Assembly: GCF_026686735.1 (NCBI RefSeq)
Contig: NZ_CP113432.1
Location: 4,639,001 to 4,703,000 of the forward strand
Length of the DNA: 64,000 nt
Source of the DNA: Pseudomonas triclosanedens
GTDB taxonomy: Bacteria; Pseudomonadota; Gammaproteobacteria; Pseudomonadales; Pseudomonadaceae
Direction of reading: 5' to 3'
The notes under the pieces were generated by a model that searched no databases, had not been told where the DNA came from, and was given only the letters and a program-made list of their open reading frames with translations. Shown here one piece after another: positions 40,681 to 50,106 of the stretch (positions within the stretch are counted from its first letter, which is position 1; each line of letters begins with the position of its first letter). A program made the translations under genes and the position numbers.

Positions 40681-41156
40681 GGCGCATAAAGCGGGACGCT
40701 TTATCCGCAGGGCAAATGGCGGATAACGCCTGGGGCGTTATCCGCCCTACGTGCTGGATGTGTACGCGGCGGGAACTGCACCGGTCGGTGCGGTTGAGAT
40801 TGGTGTGGGATTTCTTAATGGAGGTTTGCGGGCGGGAACAAGGAGTATTGGTGGAAGGAAAATCCGGAGTGCCTGCGTAGGGCGCATAAAGCGGAACGCT
40901 TTATCCGCCGGGCAAATGGCGGATAACGCCTGGGGCGTTATCCGCCCTACGTGCTGGATGTGTACGCGGCGGGAACTGCACCGGTCGGTAAGGTTGAGAT
41001 TGGTGTGGGATTTCTTGATGGAGGTTTGCGGGCGGGAACAAGGAGTATTGGTGGAAGGAAAATCCGGAGTGCCTGCGTAGGGCGCATAAAGCGGGACGCT
41101 TTATCCGCCGGGCAAATGGCGGATAACGCCTGGGGCGTTATCCGCCCTACGTGCTG
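40554..41156 (+). repeat. Three tandem copies of a 200-bp unit (LysR gene 3' end + REP element)
   Basis: The unit starts CTGGATGTGTACGCGGCGGG and recurs with exact 200-bp period: 40554-40753 (inside and just past the LysR gene), 40754-40953 and 40954-41153. Copies differ at only 4-5 positions each. Each unit contains 124 bp of the regulator's 3' coding end including the stop codon, then a 74-bp inverted REP pair. Copies 2 and 3 carry no start codon of the regulator, so they are non-functional coding remnants. Confidence 0.95.
40677..40750. repeat. Family-A REP doublet overlapping the LysR stop codon (copy 1 of 3)
   Basis: GTAGGGCGCATAAAGCGGGA begins one base before the TAG stop and the element closes with GGGCGTTATCCGCCCTAC at 40750: two palindromes in head-to-head (REPIN-like) order. 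Further copies are at 40877-40950 and 41077-41150. Confidence 0.85.
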
Positions 41157-41353
41157 AGCACATTTCGTGGAGAGCGCCCGGAATCGAGCATAGCCAACTT
41201 CCAGTGCCTAGCTTTTTCCTACTCAGAATTCAGCATATCTCCGTTGCCCCGCTTGAGCCTCGTATCTAACGTCCCCAGCACGGTGCTGAACACACCCTCG
41301 CGGCGGAATACATGCCCGTCAGCATGGAGCGTTTCTAGAAGGACGCCATATCT

Positions 41354-41821
41354 ATGTCCATTTCCACAAACCAATCCCCACTCACCCCCACCCACTTCTT
41401 CCGCCACAAACGCCGCCTGCGCGCCCTGTTGATCGAGGGGCAGCCGTGGTTCTCCGTGCGTGACCTCGCCAAGCTGATGAATGCCTTTCTGGAAGACCGC
41501 GTCGCGCGCAATCTCGATGCGGATCAGGTGTGCCGCCTTGCCATCGAGGGCGACCACGGGCTGGCTGAGGAGCTGGAGCTGATCAGCGAATCGGGCGTGT
41601 ATGCCGTGCTGATTCATTTCCACCATCCGGAGAACCGCTGCATCCGCCAATGGATCACCCAGACGGTGGTGCCGAGCTTGCGCGAAGGCGTCAGCGCGAC
41701 GGATGAGCGGCCACGCCGGCGCCTGCTGCGCTGGGAGCGGCAGCAGTTGAGCGTTCTGGATTGGCAAGGGCAGGTGTGGGTGCCGTTGCCGGAGTTGCCG
41801 CAGGTGCTGCGCCTGGGGTGA
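41354..41821 (+). CDS. Bro-N domain (antirepressor-like) protein
   Basis: A 155-aa protein dominated by an N-terminal BRO-like domain: ALLIEGQPWFSVRDLAKLMN, then ELISESGVYAVLIHFHHPEN and CIRQWITQTVVPSLRE. BRO-N domains are DNA-binding and common in phage antirepressors, but stand-alone versions like this are widespread in Pseudomonas chromosomes with no phage nearby. The usual C-terminal KilAC or ORF6C domain is missing; a short Trp-containing tail (SVLDWQGQVWVPLPELPQVL) takes its place. AAGGA lies ten bases before ATG 41354. No target is known. Confidence 0.8.
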   Translation: MSISTNQSPLTPTHFFRHKRRLRALLIEGQPWFSVRDLAKLMNAFLEDRVARNLDADQVCRLAIEGDHGLAEELELISESGVYAVLIHFHHPENRCIRQWITQTVVPSLREGVSATDERPRRRLLRWERQQLSVLDWQGQVWVPLPELPQVLRLG

Positions 41822-41827
41822 GTTGCC

Positions 41828-41855
41828 GCGCCCCGTGGCGGTGGCCGCGGGGCGC
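41828..41855 (+). terminator. Hairpin after the Bro-N gene
   Basis: GCGCCCCG/CGGGGCGC perfect stem begins 6 bp past the stop; a second small hairpin GCTGC-GTTTTT-GCAGC follows at 41865-41880. Probably ends the transcript although the T-run sits in the second loop. Confidence 0.5.
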
Positions 41856-42103
41856 CTTCGTGGTGCTGCGTTTTTGCAGCGATGATGGGCAGGATTGCCC
41901 ACAGAAAATCCGAAGCAAAAATTAAAGCCTTTATAAATCAATCAGTTGAATACTGGCACAAAAAGTGCTGGCGATGCGCCACTCTCCCGGACGCATCGAC
42001 CATCCCCGCTCGCGCGGCGGCGCCTGCCATAGCTCCGCATCGCCTGGCGCCTTCGTTTGGCTGCTTCGTCCGTCCCTCCGCCTTCATGCCAAGGACTGCA
42101 GCC

Positions 42104-44251
42104 ATGTTCCTCAACAAGATTTCCATCCAGTGGAAGGTCACCCTGCTCGCGGGGGTTTGCCTGCTGGGCATCGTCTCGCTGCTGGTGGGCTTGTCGCTGT
42201 TCGGCATGGAGCGCAATTCGGACTACGTGAAAACGTCCAGCAGCCGCATGCTCAACGAAACGGCGGAGCTGCGCATCGAGGCCCAGGGCGAGGCGCAGGC
42301 GATGGACATTGGCCGGCAGTTCACCGAGGCCTATCTGTACGGCAACGGTTTTGCCCGCGAGGTGCTGCTGTTGCGCGAGCAGGCGCGCAAGAACGGGCTG
42401 GACGCAACGCAGGTGCGCGAGGACCTGACCAACCTGGCCAAGGCCGCCGTGCAGCGCAACCCCGCGCTGCTCGGCCTGGCAGTGACATTCGAACAGGGCG
42501 CGCTGGATGGGGAGGATGCAAGCTTCGTCGACCAACCGAGCCGGGGCGGCAATGACTCGGGGCGCTACTCGGTCTACTGGTCGCAGCCCACACCGGGCCA
42601 GTTGACGCTGCAACTGCTGGGCGAAGCCGACCTGACCGACAGCACCGCCGGCCCCAGCGGCGAGCCGGCCAACGCCTGGTTCGCCTGCCCGCGCGCGACG
42701 CAGAAGCCCTGTGTGATCGAACCGTACCTGTATGCGATCAACGGCCAGCAGGTGCTGATGACGAGCATCGCGCTGCCGCTGATGGCGGATGGCAAGCTGG
42801 TGGCGTCGCTGTCGGTGGACATCAACCTGGGCAGCCTGCAGGCGCTCAGCCAGCAGGCCAGCGCGCGCCTCTACCAGGGCCAGACGACGGTGAGCATTCT
42901 CAGCGCCAAGGGTGTGGTGGCCGGCCACAGCGGCGATGCCGGGCAACTGGGCCGGCGTTTTGCGCAAACGGCGGAAGGCAGCGATGCGGGCCTGCTGGCG
43001 TTGCTGGAACGGGGCGATGGCGACCAGAAGCTGCATAGTGACGGTCAGTTGAAGATTCTCGCGTCGTTCAACCCGATCCCCGGCGCGCGGCCCTGGAATG
43101 TGCTGCTCAGCGTGCCGGAAGCGGTGCTGGTTGGCCCCGCCGAAGCACTGAAGGCGGAGCTGAACCAGCGCAACCGCAATGGCACGCTGCTGGAGCTGGG
43201 CCTCGGCCTGCTGGCGGCGGTGGTGGGCCTGGTGCTGGTGTGGCTGATGGCGCTGGGCGTGACCCGGCCGATTCTCGGGGTGGCACACATGCTGGAGGAC
43301 ATCGCCAGTGGCGAGGGCGATCTGACGCGCCGCCTGGCCTACGACAAGCGCAACGAGCTGGGCCGCCTGGCCGGCTGGTTCAACCGTTTTCTGGACAAGC
43401 TGCAACCGGTGATCGCCGAGGTGAAAAGCTCGGTGCAGGACGCCCGTGGTACCGCTGACCAGTCGGCCTCCATCGCCACCCAGACGAGCGCCGGCATGGA
43501 GCGCCAGTACAAGCAGGTGGACCAGGTGGCGACGGCCTTCCACGAGATGAGCGCCACTGCCCAGGAGGTGGCGCGCAGCGCGGCCCAGGCGGCGCAGGCG
43601 GCCCGCGAGGCAGACCAGGCGGCGCGCCACGGGCTGTCGGTGATCGATACGACGACCCAGAGCATCCACCGCCTGGCCACCGGCATGAGCGAGGCGATGA
43701 GCGAGGTGCAGGGCCTGGCCAGCAACAGCGAGCGGATCGGTTCGGTACTCGAGGTCATTCGCGGCATCGCCGAGCAGACCAACCTGCTGGCGCTCAACGC
43801 GGCCATCGAGGCGGCCCGCGCCGGCGAAGCCGGGCGTGGTTTTGCGGTGGTGGCCGACGAGGTGCGCAACCTGGCACGCCGCACGCAGGAATCGGTGGAG
43901 GAAACCCGGCTGGTGATCGAGCAACTGCAAACCGGCACCCGCGAGGTGGTGGATTCGATGGGCAGCAGCCACAGCCAGGCACAGGAGAGCGTCGAGCAGG
44001 TCAGCCAGGCGGTGGTGGCGCTGCAGCAGATCGGCAGCGCGGTGTCGGTGATCACCGATATGAGTCACCAGATCGCCAGCGCGGCCGAAGAGCAGAGCGC
44101 GGTGGCCGATGAGATCAACGGCAACGTGGCGAATATCCGCGATGTCACCGAGTCGCTCACCGGCCAGGCCAACGAGTCGGCGCGGGTGAGCCAGGCGCTG
44201 AACAATCTGGCGAACCAGCAGCAGCGCCTGATGGATCAGTTCAGGGTCTAG
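42104..44251 (+). CDS. Methyl-accepting chemotaxis protein with dCache sensor
   Basis: Chemoreceptor of 715 aa. TM1 (about 10-32, [20 protein letters not shown]), a large periplasmic double-Cache domain of about 330 residues with the family turn [17 protein letters not shown] near its end, TM2 (about 365-385, [20 protein letters not shown]), HAMP ([20 protein letters not shown]) and a signalling domain with tip [20 protein letters not shown]. No CheR pentapeptide at the C-terminus. ATG 42104 was chosen; an open frame extends upstream to 41882 through an AT-rich likely promoter. dCache receptors typically bind amino acids, polyamines or organic acids, but the ligand here is unknown. Confidence 0.92.
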   Translation: MFLNKISIQWKVTLLAGVCLLGIVSLLVGLSLFGMERNSDYVKTSSSRMLNETAELRIEAQGEAQAMDIGRQFTEAYLYGNGFAREVLLLREQARKNGLDATQVREDLTNLAKAAVQRNPALLGLAVTFEQGALDGEDASFVDQPSRGGNDSGRYSVYWSQPTPGQLTLQLLGEADLTDSTAGPSGEPANAWFACPRATQKPCVIEPYLYAINGQQVLMTSIALPLMADGKLVASLSVDINLGSLQALSQQASARLYQGQTTVSILSAKGVVAGHSGDAGQLGRRFAQTAEGSDAGLLALLERGDGDQKLHSDGQLKILASFNPIPGARPWNVLLSVPEAVLVGPAEALKAELNQRNRNGTLLELGLGLLAAVVGLVLVWLMALGVTRPILGVAHMLEDIASGEGDLTRRLAYDKRNELGRLAGWFNRFLDKLQPVIAEVKSSVQDARGTADQSASIATQTSAGMERQYKQVDQVATAFHEMSATAQEVARSAAQAAQAAREADQAARHGLSVIDTTTQSIHRLATGMSEAMSEVQGLASNSERIGSVLEVIRGIAEQTNLLALNAAIEAARAGEAGRGFAVVADEVRNLARRTQESVEETRLVIEQLQTGTREVVDSMGSSHSQAQESVEQVSQAVVALQQIGSAVSVITDMSHQIASAAEEQSAVADEINGNVANIRDVTESLTGQANESARVSQALNNLANQQQRLMDQFRV

Positions 44252-44256
44252 GCAGG

Positions 44257-44802
44257 CTAGACCCGCAACGCGCCGCGAAAGCCGCGCGCGGCGTAATAGG
44301 ACTGGGCACCGTTGTGGTAGACGAACACGGTGTCGTAACGGCGGTCGCAGAACAGCGCGCCGCCGAGCTTGCGGATGGCCGGGGGCGTCTGTACCCAACT
44401 GGAGGTCTTGGCGTCGAATTCGCCGAGCTGCTGCAAGGCGCGGTACTGCGCTTCGCTCAAGAGCTCGATGCCCATCGCCTCGGCCTGTTCCAGCGCGCTG
44501 CCGGCGGGCTTGTTTTCCTTGCGGGCGTCGAGCGCCTGGCGGTCGAAGCAGAGGCTGCGACGGCCTGCGGGGCTTTCCGCGGAGCAGTCGACGAACAGGT
44601 ACTCGCCACTCGTCTCATCGAAGCCGACCACATCCGGCTCGCCGCCGGTGCTTTCCATTTCCGCCAGCGCCCGCAGCTTTTCCGGCTTGGACTCCAGCCG
44701 TGCCCGGACCTTGGCCCAGTCGATGGCGGGGTGGCGGCTTGCGTGCTTTTCGAAGCGTGCTTGCAGTACGGCGATCAGTTCGGCGCGTTGCTTGGCGTTC
44801 AT
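44257..44802 (-). CDS. DUF4256 family protein
   Basis: A 181-aa soluble protein of the DUF4256 family. Segments include VLQARFEKHASRHPAIDWAK, DVVGFDETSGEYLFVDCSAE and a C-terminal FCDRRYDTVFVYHNGAQSYY. No catalytic motif is established. ATG 44802 has AGGAG eight bases upstream. It is convergent with the chemoreceptor gene (5 bp apart) and 84 bp from the ecotin gene upstream on the same strand. Confidence 0.8.
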   Translation of the reverse strand: MNAKQRAELIAVLQARFEKHASRHPAIDWAKVRARLESKPEKLRALAEMESTGGEPDVVGFDETSGEYLFVDCSAESPAGRRSLCFDRQALDARKENKPAGSALEQAEAMGIELLSEAQYRALQQLGEFDAKTSSWVQTPPAIRKLGGALFCDRRYDTVFVYHNGAQSYYAARGFRGALRV

Positions 44803-44886
44803 CGGCGGCTCCTGGCGATCTGGCGGTTGGCATGGCGCGGCAGGCGGCGTTCCCATCCCGCCAGAGCGAGCTCCACGGACGCGGCG

Positions 44887-45369
44887 TTACTCGGCGCGGG
44901 CGTGTTCGACCTTGTCGGACGCCGACCAGATGCGGTAGCGCACTTCGATGTCCTTGGGCGCATAGATCACGATGGGCAGCTTGCTGTTGTAGCGCAGCAC
45001 GAAGCCATCGCCGACCACCGCCACGAATTCCTTCGTGGTCTTGCCGTCCGGGCAGGCCATCAGGGTGCTGGCCGGGCCGCTGACCTTGTCCAGGCGATAG
45101 TAGGAGTAGCCCCAACCTTCCAGGGTTTTCTCTTCCAGGGTGCCGCCCAGGCGCTGGCGATTGCAGTCGACGGAGAGGGTCTTGCCGGCCAGGACTTCGA
45201 CCTTGAAGTCTTCTTCGTGGGCCTGTTTGGGCAGGTGGATGACCTGGCGGACGAAGCCTGCCTCGGCCTTGGGATAGGGGGCTACGTCTTCGAGCTTGGC
45301 GGCGTTGGCCTGGGTGACGGTAGCGGCGAGCAGCATTGCGGTGGTGAGGGTGGTGCGGGTAAAGGGCAT
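44887..45369 (-). CDS. eco: Ecotin, periplasmic serine protease inhibitor
   Basis: Dimeric inhibitor of trypsin-fold serine proteases; 160 aa with a Sec signal ([20 protein letters not shown], cleavage after ANA). The family core is complete: [50 protein letters not shown] and [15 protein letters not shown]. The reactive loop reads [10 protein letters not shown]. coli has STMMACPDG, so P1 is Leu here instead of Met84. The two cysteines of the conserved disulphide are present. A strong AAGGAGG precedes ATG 45369. Role inferred: protection from host or predator elastases. Confidence 0.94.
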   Translation of the reverse strand: MPFTRTTLTTAMLLAATVTQANAAKLEDVAPYPKAEAGFVRQVIHLPKQAHEEDFKVEVLAGKTLSVDCNRQRLGGTLEEKTLEGWGYSYYRLDKVSGPASTLMACPDGKTTKEFVAVVGDGFVLRYNSKLPIVIYAPKDIEVRYRIWSASDKVEHARAE

Positions 45370-45499
45370 GAAGCCTCCTTGCTGGCGAGCGCCCCACGGG
45401 GTGCGCCCGTCCGGGCTGACTGAGCCGGTTGGACCGCGCGTGCGGGCGAATGCTCCCGCACGCACGGTCGCAAAATGTTTCAGGGCACGGTGTTCCGGT

Positions 45500-46228
45500 T
45501 CAAGCCACTTCGCCGCCGCTCTTGGCCTGCTGTTCGAGGTGAGCCTGCAGCTCCGGGGCGAGGCCGAGGTTGTAGGCCAGTTCGTCCAGGTAGTTGCGTT
45601 CGCTGTCCTGCTGGTCGTCCACCAGCATCACACTGGCCAGGTACATCTCGGCGGCCATGCCGGCATCGCCTTGCGCGGCCTGCGCCACGTCGCTGGCGTC
45701 CAGTGGCTTCTGTAGTTCGGCATCGAGCCAGGCTTGCAGTTCCGGCTCACCGGCGTGGCGGGAAATCTCGGCGTAGATGGCCTGCCTTTCCTTGTCGTCG
45801 ATGCGGCCGTCGGCCCTGGCGGCGGCGATCAGCGCGATGAGGATGGCGTGGCTGTGGGCTTCGGCGTCGTCGCCGGAAAGCTGGTCGACGGTGACCGGCG
45901 CCTGCTGGGGAGCGCTGGCCTGCTGCTGGCGCTGCCAGTTCTGGTACGCCTGGAAGGCCATCATGCCCAGGGAGGCGAGCATGGCGTAGTTGACGCCGCC
46001 ACCGGAGCCGGAACGCCCCTGCGGCACACCAGCACCGCTGCTGCCACCGCCGAGCATGCTGCCGAGCACGCCACCCAGCCCACCGAGGCCGCCCGCGCCA
46101 CCGCCGCCGCCGAGCAGGCCACCCAGCAAACCGCCAAGGCCGCCCAGGCCTGCGGCGCCGCCCCCTTGTTGCGCCGCGGAGCCTTGTCCGGCTCGCAGCA
46201 GTTGTTCCAGCAGATCGGTTGTGTTCAT
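45500..46228 (-). CDS. DUF533 (TerB-like) protein 1
   Basis: A 242-aa protein. The first 75 residues are very Gly-rich ([20 protein letters not shown]) and may insert in or contact a membrane; residues 75-100 include the hydrophobic [20 protein letters not shown]. The C-terminal half is the DUF533/TerB-like helical domain ([40 protein letters not shown]). The family includes YebE and has no proven function. A paralogue is encoded 140 bp upstream on the same strand. Confidence 0.85.
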   Translation of the reverse strand: MNTTDLLEQLLRAGQGSAAQQGGGAAGLGGLGGLLGGLLGGGGGAGGLGGLGGVLGSMLGGGSSGAGVPQGRSGSGGGVNYAMLASLGMMAFQAYQNWQRQQQASAPQQAPVTVDQLSGDDAEAHSHAILIALIAAARADGRIDDKERQAIYAEISRHAGEPELQAWLDAELQKPLDASDVAQAAQGDAGMAAEMYLASVMLVDDQQDSERNYLDELAYNLGLAPELQAHLEQQAKSGGEVA

Positions 46229-46368
46229 GGGATGGCCCTCGCCAACGCGCGCAGTGCGTTGGGCAACGATAGTCCCACCACACCGATGCGCCAGCGCCGT
46301 TCGCCGGGCCGGCGCCGATGCCAGTGCCGCGCGCCTCGTCGGGCCGCGTCAGCCACCGGGGCGGTCCG

Positions 46369-47085
46369 TCAGGCCGGCACCGCCTGCAAGGCTTTTGCCG
46401 CCTGCGCTTCCAGCTCGGCCTTGAGGCCGGCATCGAGGCTGAGCTGGCGGCCCAGTTCGTCGAGGTAGGCACGCTCCATGAAGTTGGTTTCGTCGATCAT
46501 CAGCAGGCTGGCCAGGTACATCTCGGCGGCCATTTCCTCGCTGGTGGCGGCGCGGGCGACTTCCGCCGGATCGAGCGGCTTGGCCAGCTCCCGGTCGAGC
46601 CAGCCCTGCAGTTCGATGTCGCCGGTGAGCTTGGCTATTTCGCCGTCGATCAACTGGCGTTCGCGGTCATCGATGTGTCCGTCGGCTTTCGCGGCGGCGA
46701 CGATGGCCCGCAGGATGGCGTGGCTGTGCTGTTCGGCCTGGGCCGGCGGCAGGCGGTCGACGGTCTGCGGCTCGCCGCGCGGGGCGCTGGCCTGCTTCTG
46801 CTGCCAGTTGCCGTAGGCCTTGTAAGCGAGCAAACCGAGCGCTGCGAGGCCACCGTAGGTGACGACCTTGCCGCCCACCTTGCGGGCCTTCTTGCTGCCC
46901 ATCAGCAGGCCCAGCGCACCGGCGGCCAGGGCGCCACCGCCCGCGCCGGAAAGCAGGCTGCCCAGGTCCAGCCCGCCCTTGCTGCCCTGGGCCGGCTGGC
47001 CGCCACCTTGCTGGGCAAGGCCCTTGTTCTGCATGAGTTCCTGGCCGGATTTGAGCAACTGGTCGAGCAGGCCGCGTGTGTTCAT
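46369..47085 (-). CDS. DUF533 (TerB-like) protein 2
   Basis: Paralogue of the neighbouring DUF533 gene; 238 aa. Both start with MNT-[RT]-[GD]-LL-[DE]-QLL, and both share the late block HAILRAIVAAAKADGHIDDR and YLASLLMIDETNFMERAYLD. The Gly-rich stretch is shorter and the central hydrophobic part is stronger (GGGALAAGALGLLMGSKKAR; TYGGLAALGLLAYKAYGNWQ). ATG 47085 was preferred to 47097, which lacks family support. The pair looks like a tandem duplication followed by divergence in the N-terminal half. Confidence 0.85.
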   Translation of the reverse strand: MNTRGLLDQLLKSGQELMQNKGLAQQGGGQPAQGSKGGLDLGSLLSGAGGGALAAGALGLLMGSKKARKVGGKVVTYGGLAALGLLAYKAYGNWQQKQASAPRGEPQTVDRLPPAQAEQHSHAILRAIVAAAKADGHIDDRERQLIDGEIAKLTGDIELQGWLDRELAKPLDPAEVARAATSEEMAAEMYLASLLMIDETNFMERAYLDELGRQLSLDAGLKAELEAQAAKALQAVPA

Positions 47086-47349
47086 GGCGATCTCCACTGT
47101 CTGGCGATTCGAAAACTGTGGATTCCGACTCTAGCCCGTAGCCGGATTCAGGCGGAGCGGCAGTGTGCTTCCGAATATTGCGGGCCTTTCCCGGCGGGCC
47201 CGCAGCGCGATGGCCGCCTTCCATTCTATTTAAAAGAATGCTCCTATAGATTTTCGATAATCAACAATGAATAGCACCCTGCCGCGCCTGGATAGCGCTC
47301 TAGACTGCGGCTTCGCGTGCTCCACCGATTCGCAAGCGGTCCACCGCCC

Positions 47350-48261
47350 ATGATGACGCTCCGCCAGATCCGCCACTTCATTGCCGTCGCCGAGACCGGC
47401 TCGATTTCCGCCGCCGCCCAGGCCGTGTTCATTTCGCAGTCCACGCTGACCCTCGCCATCCAGCAACTGGAGGAGGAAATCGGCGTGCGCCTGTTCGACC
47501 GCCACGCCAAGGGCATGACCCTGACGCACCAGGGCCACCAGTTCCTGCGCCAGGCGCACCTGATCCTGGCGACGGTTGAGAACGCCAAGCGCAGCCTGCA
47601 GCAGAGCACCGACAAGGTCGCCGGCAGCCTCACCATCGGGGTGACCAGCCTGGTAGCCGGTTACTACCTGGCGGACCTGATCAACCGCTTCCAGCGCGCC
47701 TACCCCAACGTGCAGACCCGCGTGGTGGAGGACGAACGTCCGTATATCGAGCACTTGCTGGTGAGCGGCGAGATCGACGTGGGCGTGCTGATTCTCTCCA
47801 ACCTGGAAGACCGCCACGCCCTGCAAACGGAGGTGCTGACGCACTCGCCGCACCGCCTGTGGCTGCCGGCGCAGCACCCGCTGCTGGAGCGCGACAGCAT
47901 CGGCCTGGCCGATGTGGCCGGTGAGCCTTTGATCCAGTTGAACGCCGACGAGATGGGCCTGCACACCCAGCGCATCTGGTCGCGCGCCGGGCTGGTGCCG
48001 CAGGTGACGCTGCGCACGGCGTCCGTGGAGGCGGTGCGAAGCCTGGTGGCGGCGGGACTGGGCCTGTCGATCCAGCCGGACATGACCTACCGTCCGTGGT
48101 CGCTGGAGGGCGACATCATCGAGGCGCGACCGCTGGTGGACTTGTCCGAGCCACTGGACGTCGGCCTCGCCTGGCGTCGCGGCACGGCACGCCCGCCACT
48201 GGTGGACCCATTCCTCACCGTGGCCCGCGAGCAGCCCAACGCGAAGAAGCTGTCGATCTAG
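47350..48261 (+). CDS. LysR-family regulator, likely of the adjoining aldehyde dehydrogenase/transport genes
   Basis: LysR-type regulator of 303 aa. The DNA-binding domain covers residues 1-60 (RQIRHFIAVAETGSISAAAQ; FISQSTLTLAIQQLEEEIGV) and the effector domain about 90-290 (DKVAGSLTIGVTSLVAGYYL). ATG 47350 was chosen; the next codon is also ATG. It is co-directional with, and 270 bp upstream of, the first aldehyde dehydrogenase gene, so it may regulate the polyamine block, but LysR regulators usually act on divergent genes and the upstream neighbours here (DUF533) are divergent. Confidence 0.85.
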   Translation: MMTLRQIRHFIAVAETGSISAAAQAVFISQSTLTLAIQQLEEEIGVRLFDRHAKGMTLTHQGHQFLRQAHLILATVENAKRSLQQSTDKVAGSLTIGVTSLVAGYYLADLINRFQRAYPNVQTRVVEDERPYIEHLLVSGEIDVGVLILSNLEDRHALQTEVLTHSPHRLWLPAQHPLLERDSIGLADVAGEPLIQLNADEMGLHTQRIWSRAGLVPQVTLRTASVEAVRSLVAAGLGLSIQPDMTYRPWSLEGDIIEARPLVDLSEPLDVGLAWRRGTARPPLVDPFLTVAREQPNAKKLSI

Positions 48262-48263
48262 AC

Positions 48264-48352
48264 GTAGGGCGAATAACCGCGTGCAGTTATCCGCCGCTAT
48301 GGTTGGAGACTGAATCTGCTGCGCATATCGCCTGTGGCGTATGCGCCCTGCC
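48264..48352. repeat. Two family-A-type palindromes after the LysR gene
   Basis: GTAGGGCGAATAACCGCGTG...CCGCC at 48264-48295 and a relative GCGCATATCGCCTGTGGCGT... ending at 48352. They begin 2 bp after the stop codon. Confidence 0.7.
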
Positions 48353-48367
48353 ACGAGAGACCCAGTA

Positions 48368-48382
48368 TTCGATTAAATCGAA
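48368..48382. promoter_or_regulatory. Perfect inverted repeat upstream of the first aldehyde dehydrogenase gene
   Basis: TTCGATT-A-AATCGAA lies in an AT-rich stretch about 150 bp upstream of the dehydrogenase start. Its symmetry and position fit an operator; the cognate regulator is unknown. Confidence 0.5.
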
Positions 48383-48531
48383 CGCCGCTTTCAGTAATTA
48401 GAATTTGTAGACCCCACGCCCGGAATCTAGTCTCTGCCTCCATACAAAAGGGCCAGCTCCGGACATCGCCCCCCAGTCGGAGCACGCACATGGTCCCTGA
48501 AAACAAGACAGACAAACGACGAGCTTCCAAG

Positions 48532-49986
48532 ATGACTGGCGCAACCCTGCATACCGCCTTGCTGATCGACGGCCAACTGGTCGCCGGCGAAGGCATTGCC
48601 GAGCCGATCATCAACCCCACCACTGGCGAAACCATCGTCAGCATCGCCGACGGTTCCATCGATCAGGTCGAGCAGGCCATCGCCGCTGCGCACCGCGCCT
48701 TCCCGGCCTGGGCCCGCACCACACCCGCGCAACGCGCCACTGCCCTGCTCGCCATCGCCGACGCCATCGAAAGGCGCGCGAACGATCTCGCCCAGCTGGA
48801 GTCGTTGAACTGCGGCAAGCCGCTGCATCTCGCACGCCAGGACGACATCCCGGCCACCGCCGATGTGTTCCGCTTCTTCGCCGGCGCCGTGCGCTGCCAG
48901 CAGGGCCAGCTCGCCGGCGAATACGTACCCGGCCATACCAGCATGGTGCGCCGCGACCCGGTTGGCGTGGTCGCGTCCATCGCGCCGTGGAACTACCCGT
49001 TGATGATGGCGGCGTGGAAGATCGCCCCGGCGCTGGCCGCCGGCAACACGCTGGTGTTCAAGCCATCCGAGCACACTCCGCTGAGCATCCTGGCGCTGGC
49101 TCCGGCGCTGGCGGAAATCCTCCCGGCAGGCGTGATCAACATCGTCTGTGGCGGCGGCGAGGGTGTCGGCAGCCACCTGGTCAGCCACCCGAAGGTGCGC
49201 ATGGTTTCGCTCACCGGCGACATCGTGACCGGGCAGAAGATTCTCCAGGCCGCCGCGCGCACCCTCAAACGCACCCATCTGGAGCTGGGCGGCAAGGCCC
49301 CGGTGATCGTCTGCAACGACGCCGACCTCGACGCGGTGGTCCAGGGCGTGCGCACCCACGGTTACTACAACGCCGGCCAGGACTGCACCGCAGCCTGCCG
49401 CATCTACGCGCAGGCCGGTATCCATGATCGCCTGGTGGCGGAGCTGGGCGACGCCGTGGCGAGCATTCGCTTTGCCCGCAAGCGCGACGCCGACAACGAG
49501 ATCAGCCCGCTGATCAGCGCCCGCCAGCGCGACCGCGTGGCCAGCTTCGTCGAACGAGCCCTTGGCCAGCCGCATATCGAGCGCGTCACCGGCGCCGCCG
49601 TGCATTCGGGCCCCGGTTTCTATTACCAGCCGACCCTGCTGGCCGGATGCAAGCAGCAGGACGAGATCGTCCAGCGCGAGGTGTTCGGCCCGGTGGTCAC
49701 CGTGACCCGCTTCGAACAGTTGGAACAGGCGGTGGACTGGGCCAACGACTCCGAGTACGGCCTGGCTTCCTCGGTGTGGACGCAGAACCTCGACAAGGCA
49801 TTCCAGATCGCCAACCGCCTGCAGTACGGCTGCACCTGGATCAACACCCATTTCATGCTCGCCAGCGAGATGCCCCACGGCGGGCTCAAGCGTTCGGGCT
49901 ACGGCAAGGACCTGTCCAGCGACTCGCTACAGGACTACAGCGTGGTGCGCCACATCATGGCGCGCCACGGGCAGCAACTGGATTGA
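48532..49986 (+). CDS. Aminoaldehyde dehydrogenase, PatD paralogue 1
   Basis: NAD(P)-dependent aldehyde dehydrogenase of 484 aa closely related to 4-aminobutyraldehyde dehydrogenase. The NAD-binding and catalytic signatures are intact: [16 protein letters not shown], the catalytic Glu in [12 protein letters not shown] and the catalytic Cys in [28 protein letters not shown] follows. It is clearly paralogous to PatD at 54324, including the rare DCTAACR pattern of the aminoaldehyde group. ATG 48532 matches the paralogue start; ATG 48490 with a GGAG upstream is an alternative adding 14 residues. It precedes the YdcSTUV-type transporter genes. Confidence 0.88.
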   Translation: MTGATLHTALLIDGQLVAGEGIAEPIINPTTGETIVSIADGSIDQVEQAIAAAHRAFPAWARTTPAQRATALLAIADAIERRANDLAQLESLNCGKPLHLARQDDIPATADVFRFFAGAVRCQQGQLAGEYVPGHTSMVRRDPVGVVASIAPWNYPLMMAAWKIAPALAAGNTLVFKPSEHTPLSILALAPALAEILPAGVINIVCGGGEGVGSHLVSHPKVRMVSLTGDIVTGQKILQAAARTLKRTHLELGGKAPVIVCNDADLDAVVQGVRTHGYYNAGQDCTAACRIYAQAGIHDRLVAELGDAVASIRFARKRDADNEISPLISARQRDRVASFVERALGQPHIERVTGAAVHSGPGFYYQPTLLAGCKQQDEIVQREVFGPVVTVTRFEQLEQAVDWANDSEYGLASSVWTQNLDKAFQIANRLQYGCTWINTHFMLASEMPHGGLKRSGYGKDLSSDSLQDYSVVRHIMARHGQQLD

Positions 49987-49991
49987 ACCAT

Positions 49992-50011
49992 CCGGCGGGG
50001 CCGCCCGCCGG
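49992..50011 (+). terminator. Hairpin between aldehyde dehydrogenase and ydcS genes
   Basis: CCGGCGGG-GCCG-CCCGCCGG, a perfect 8-bp stem 5 bp past the stop codon, with no T-run. Possibly reduces read-through. Confidence 0.4.
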
Positions 50012-50106
50012 CACATAAGAAACGCCCCGGCGGTACGCCGCGCGAGGGCTGTTGCTCGATTGATCCTGCCCCAGCAATAGAGACAACAACGAGAGGGAGA
50101 CACCCA

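Noticed and set aside
40554..41156. Regular repeats that might suggest a CRISPR array
   Set aside because: Units are 200 bp and nearly identical throughout, with no short repeat/variable spacer pattern and no cas genes in the window.
40560..41157. Three overlapping small reading frames of about 70-110 codons in the repeat array
   Set aside because: They arise from reading the 200-bp unit in a second frame and then re-entering the copied LysR tail. No start signals, and sequence identity is explained by DNA duplication.
41942..44398. Open frame of 818 codons on the minus strand
   Set aside because: Antisense to the dCache chemoreceptor gene. Its composition (Arg/His/Leu/Gln-rich, no domain) is typical of a shadow.
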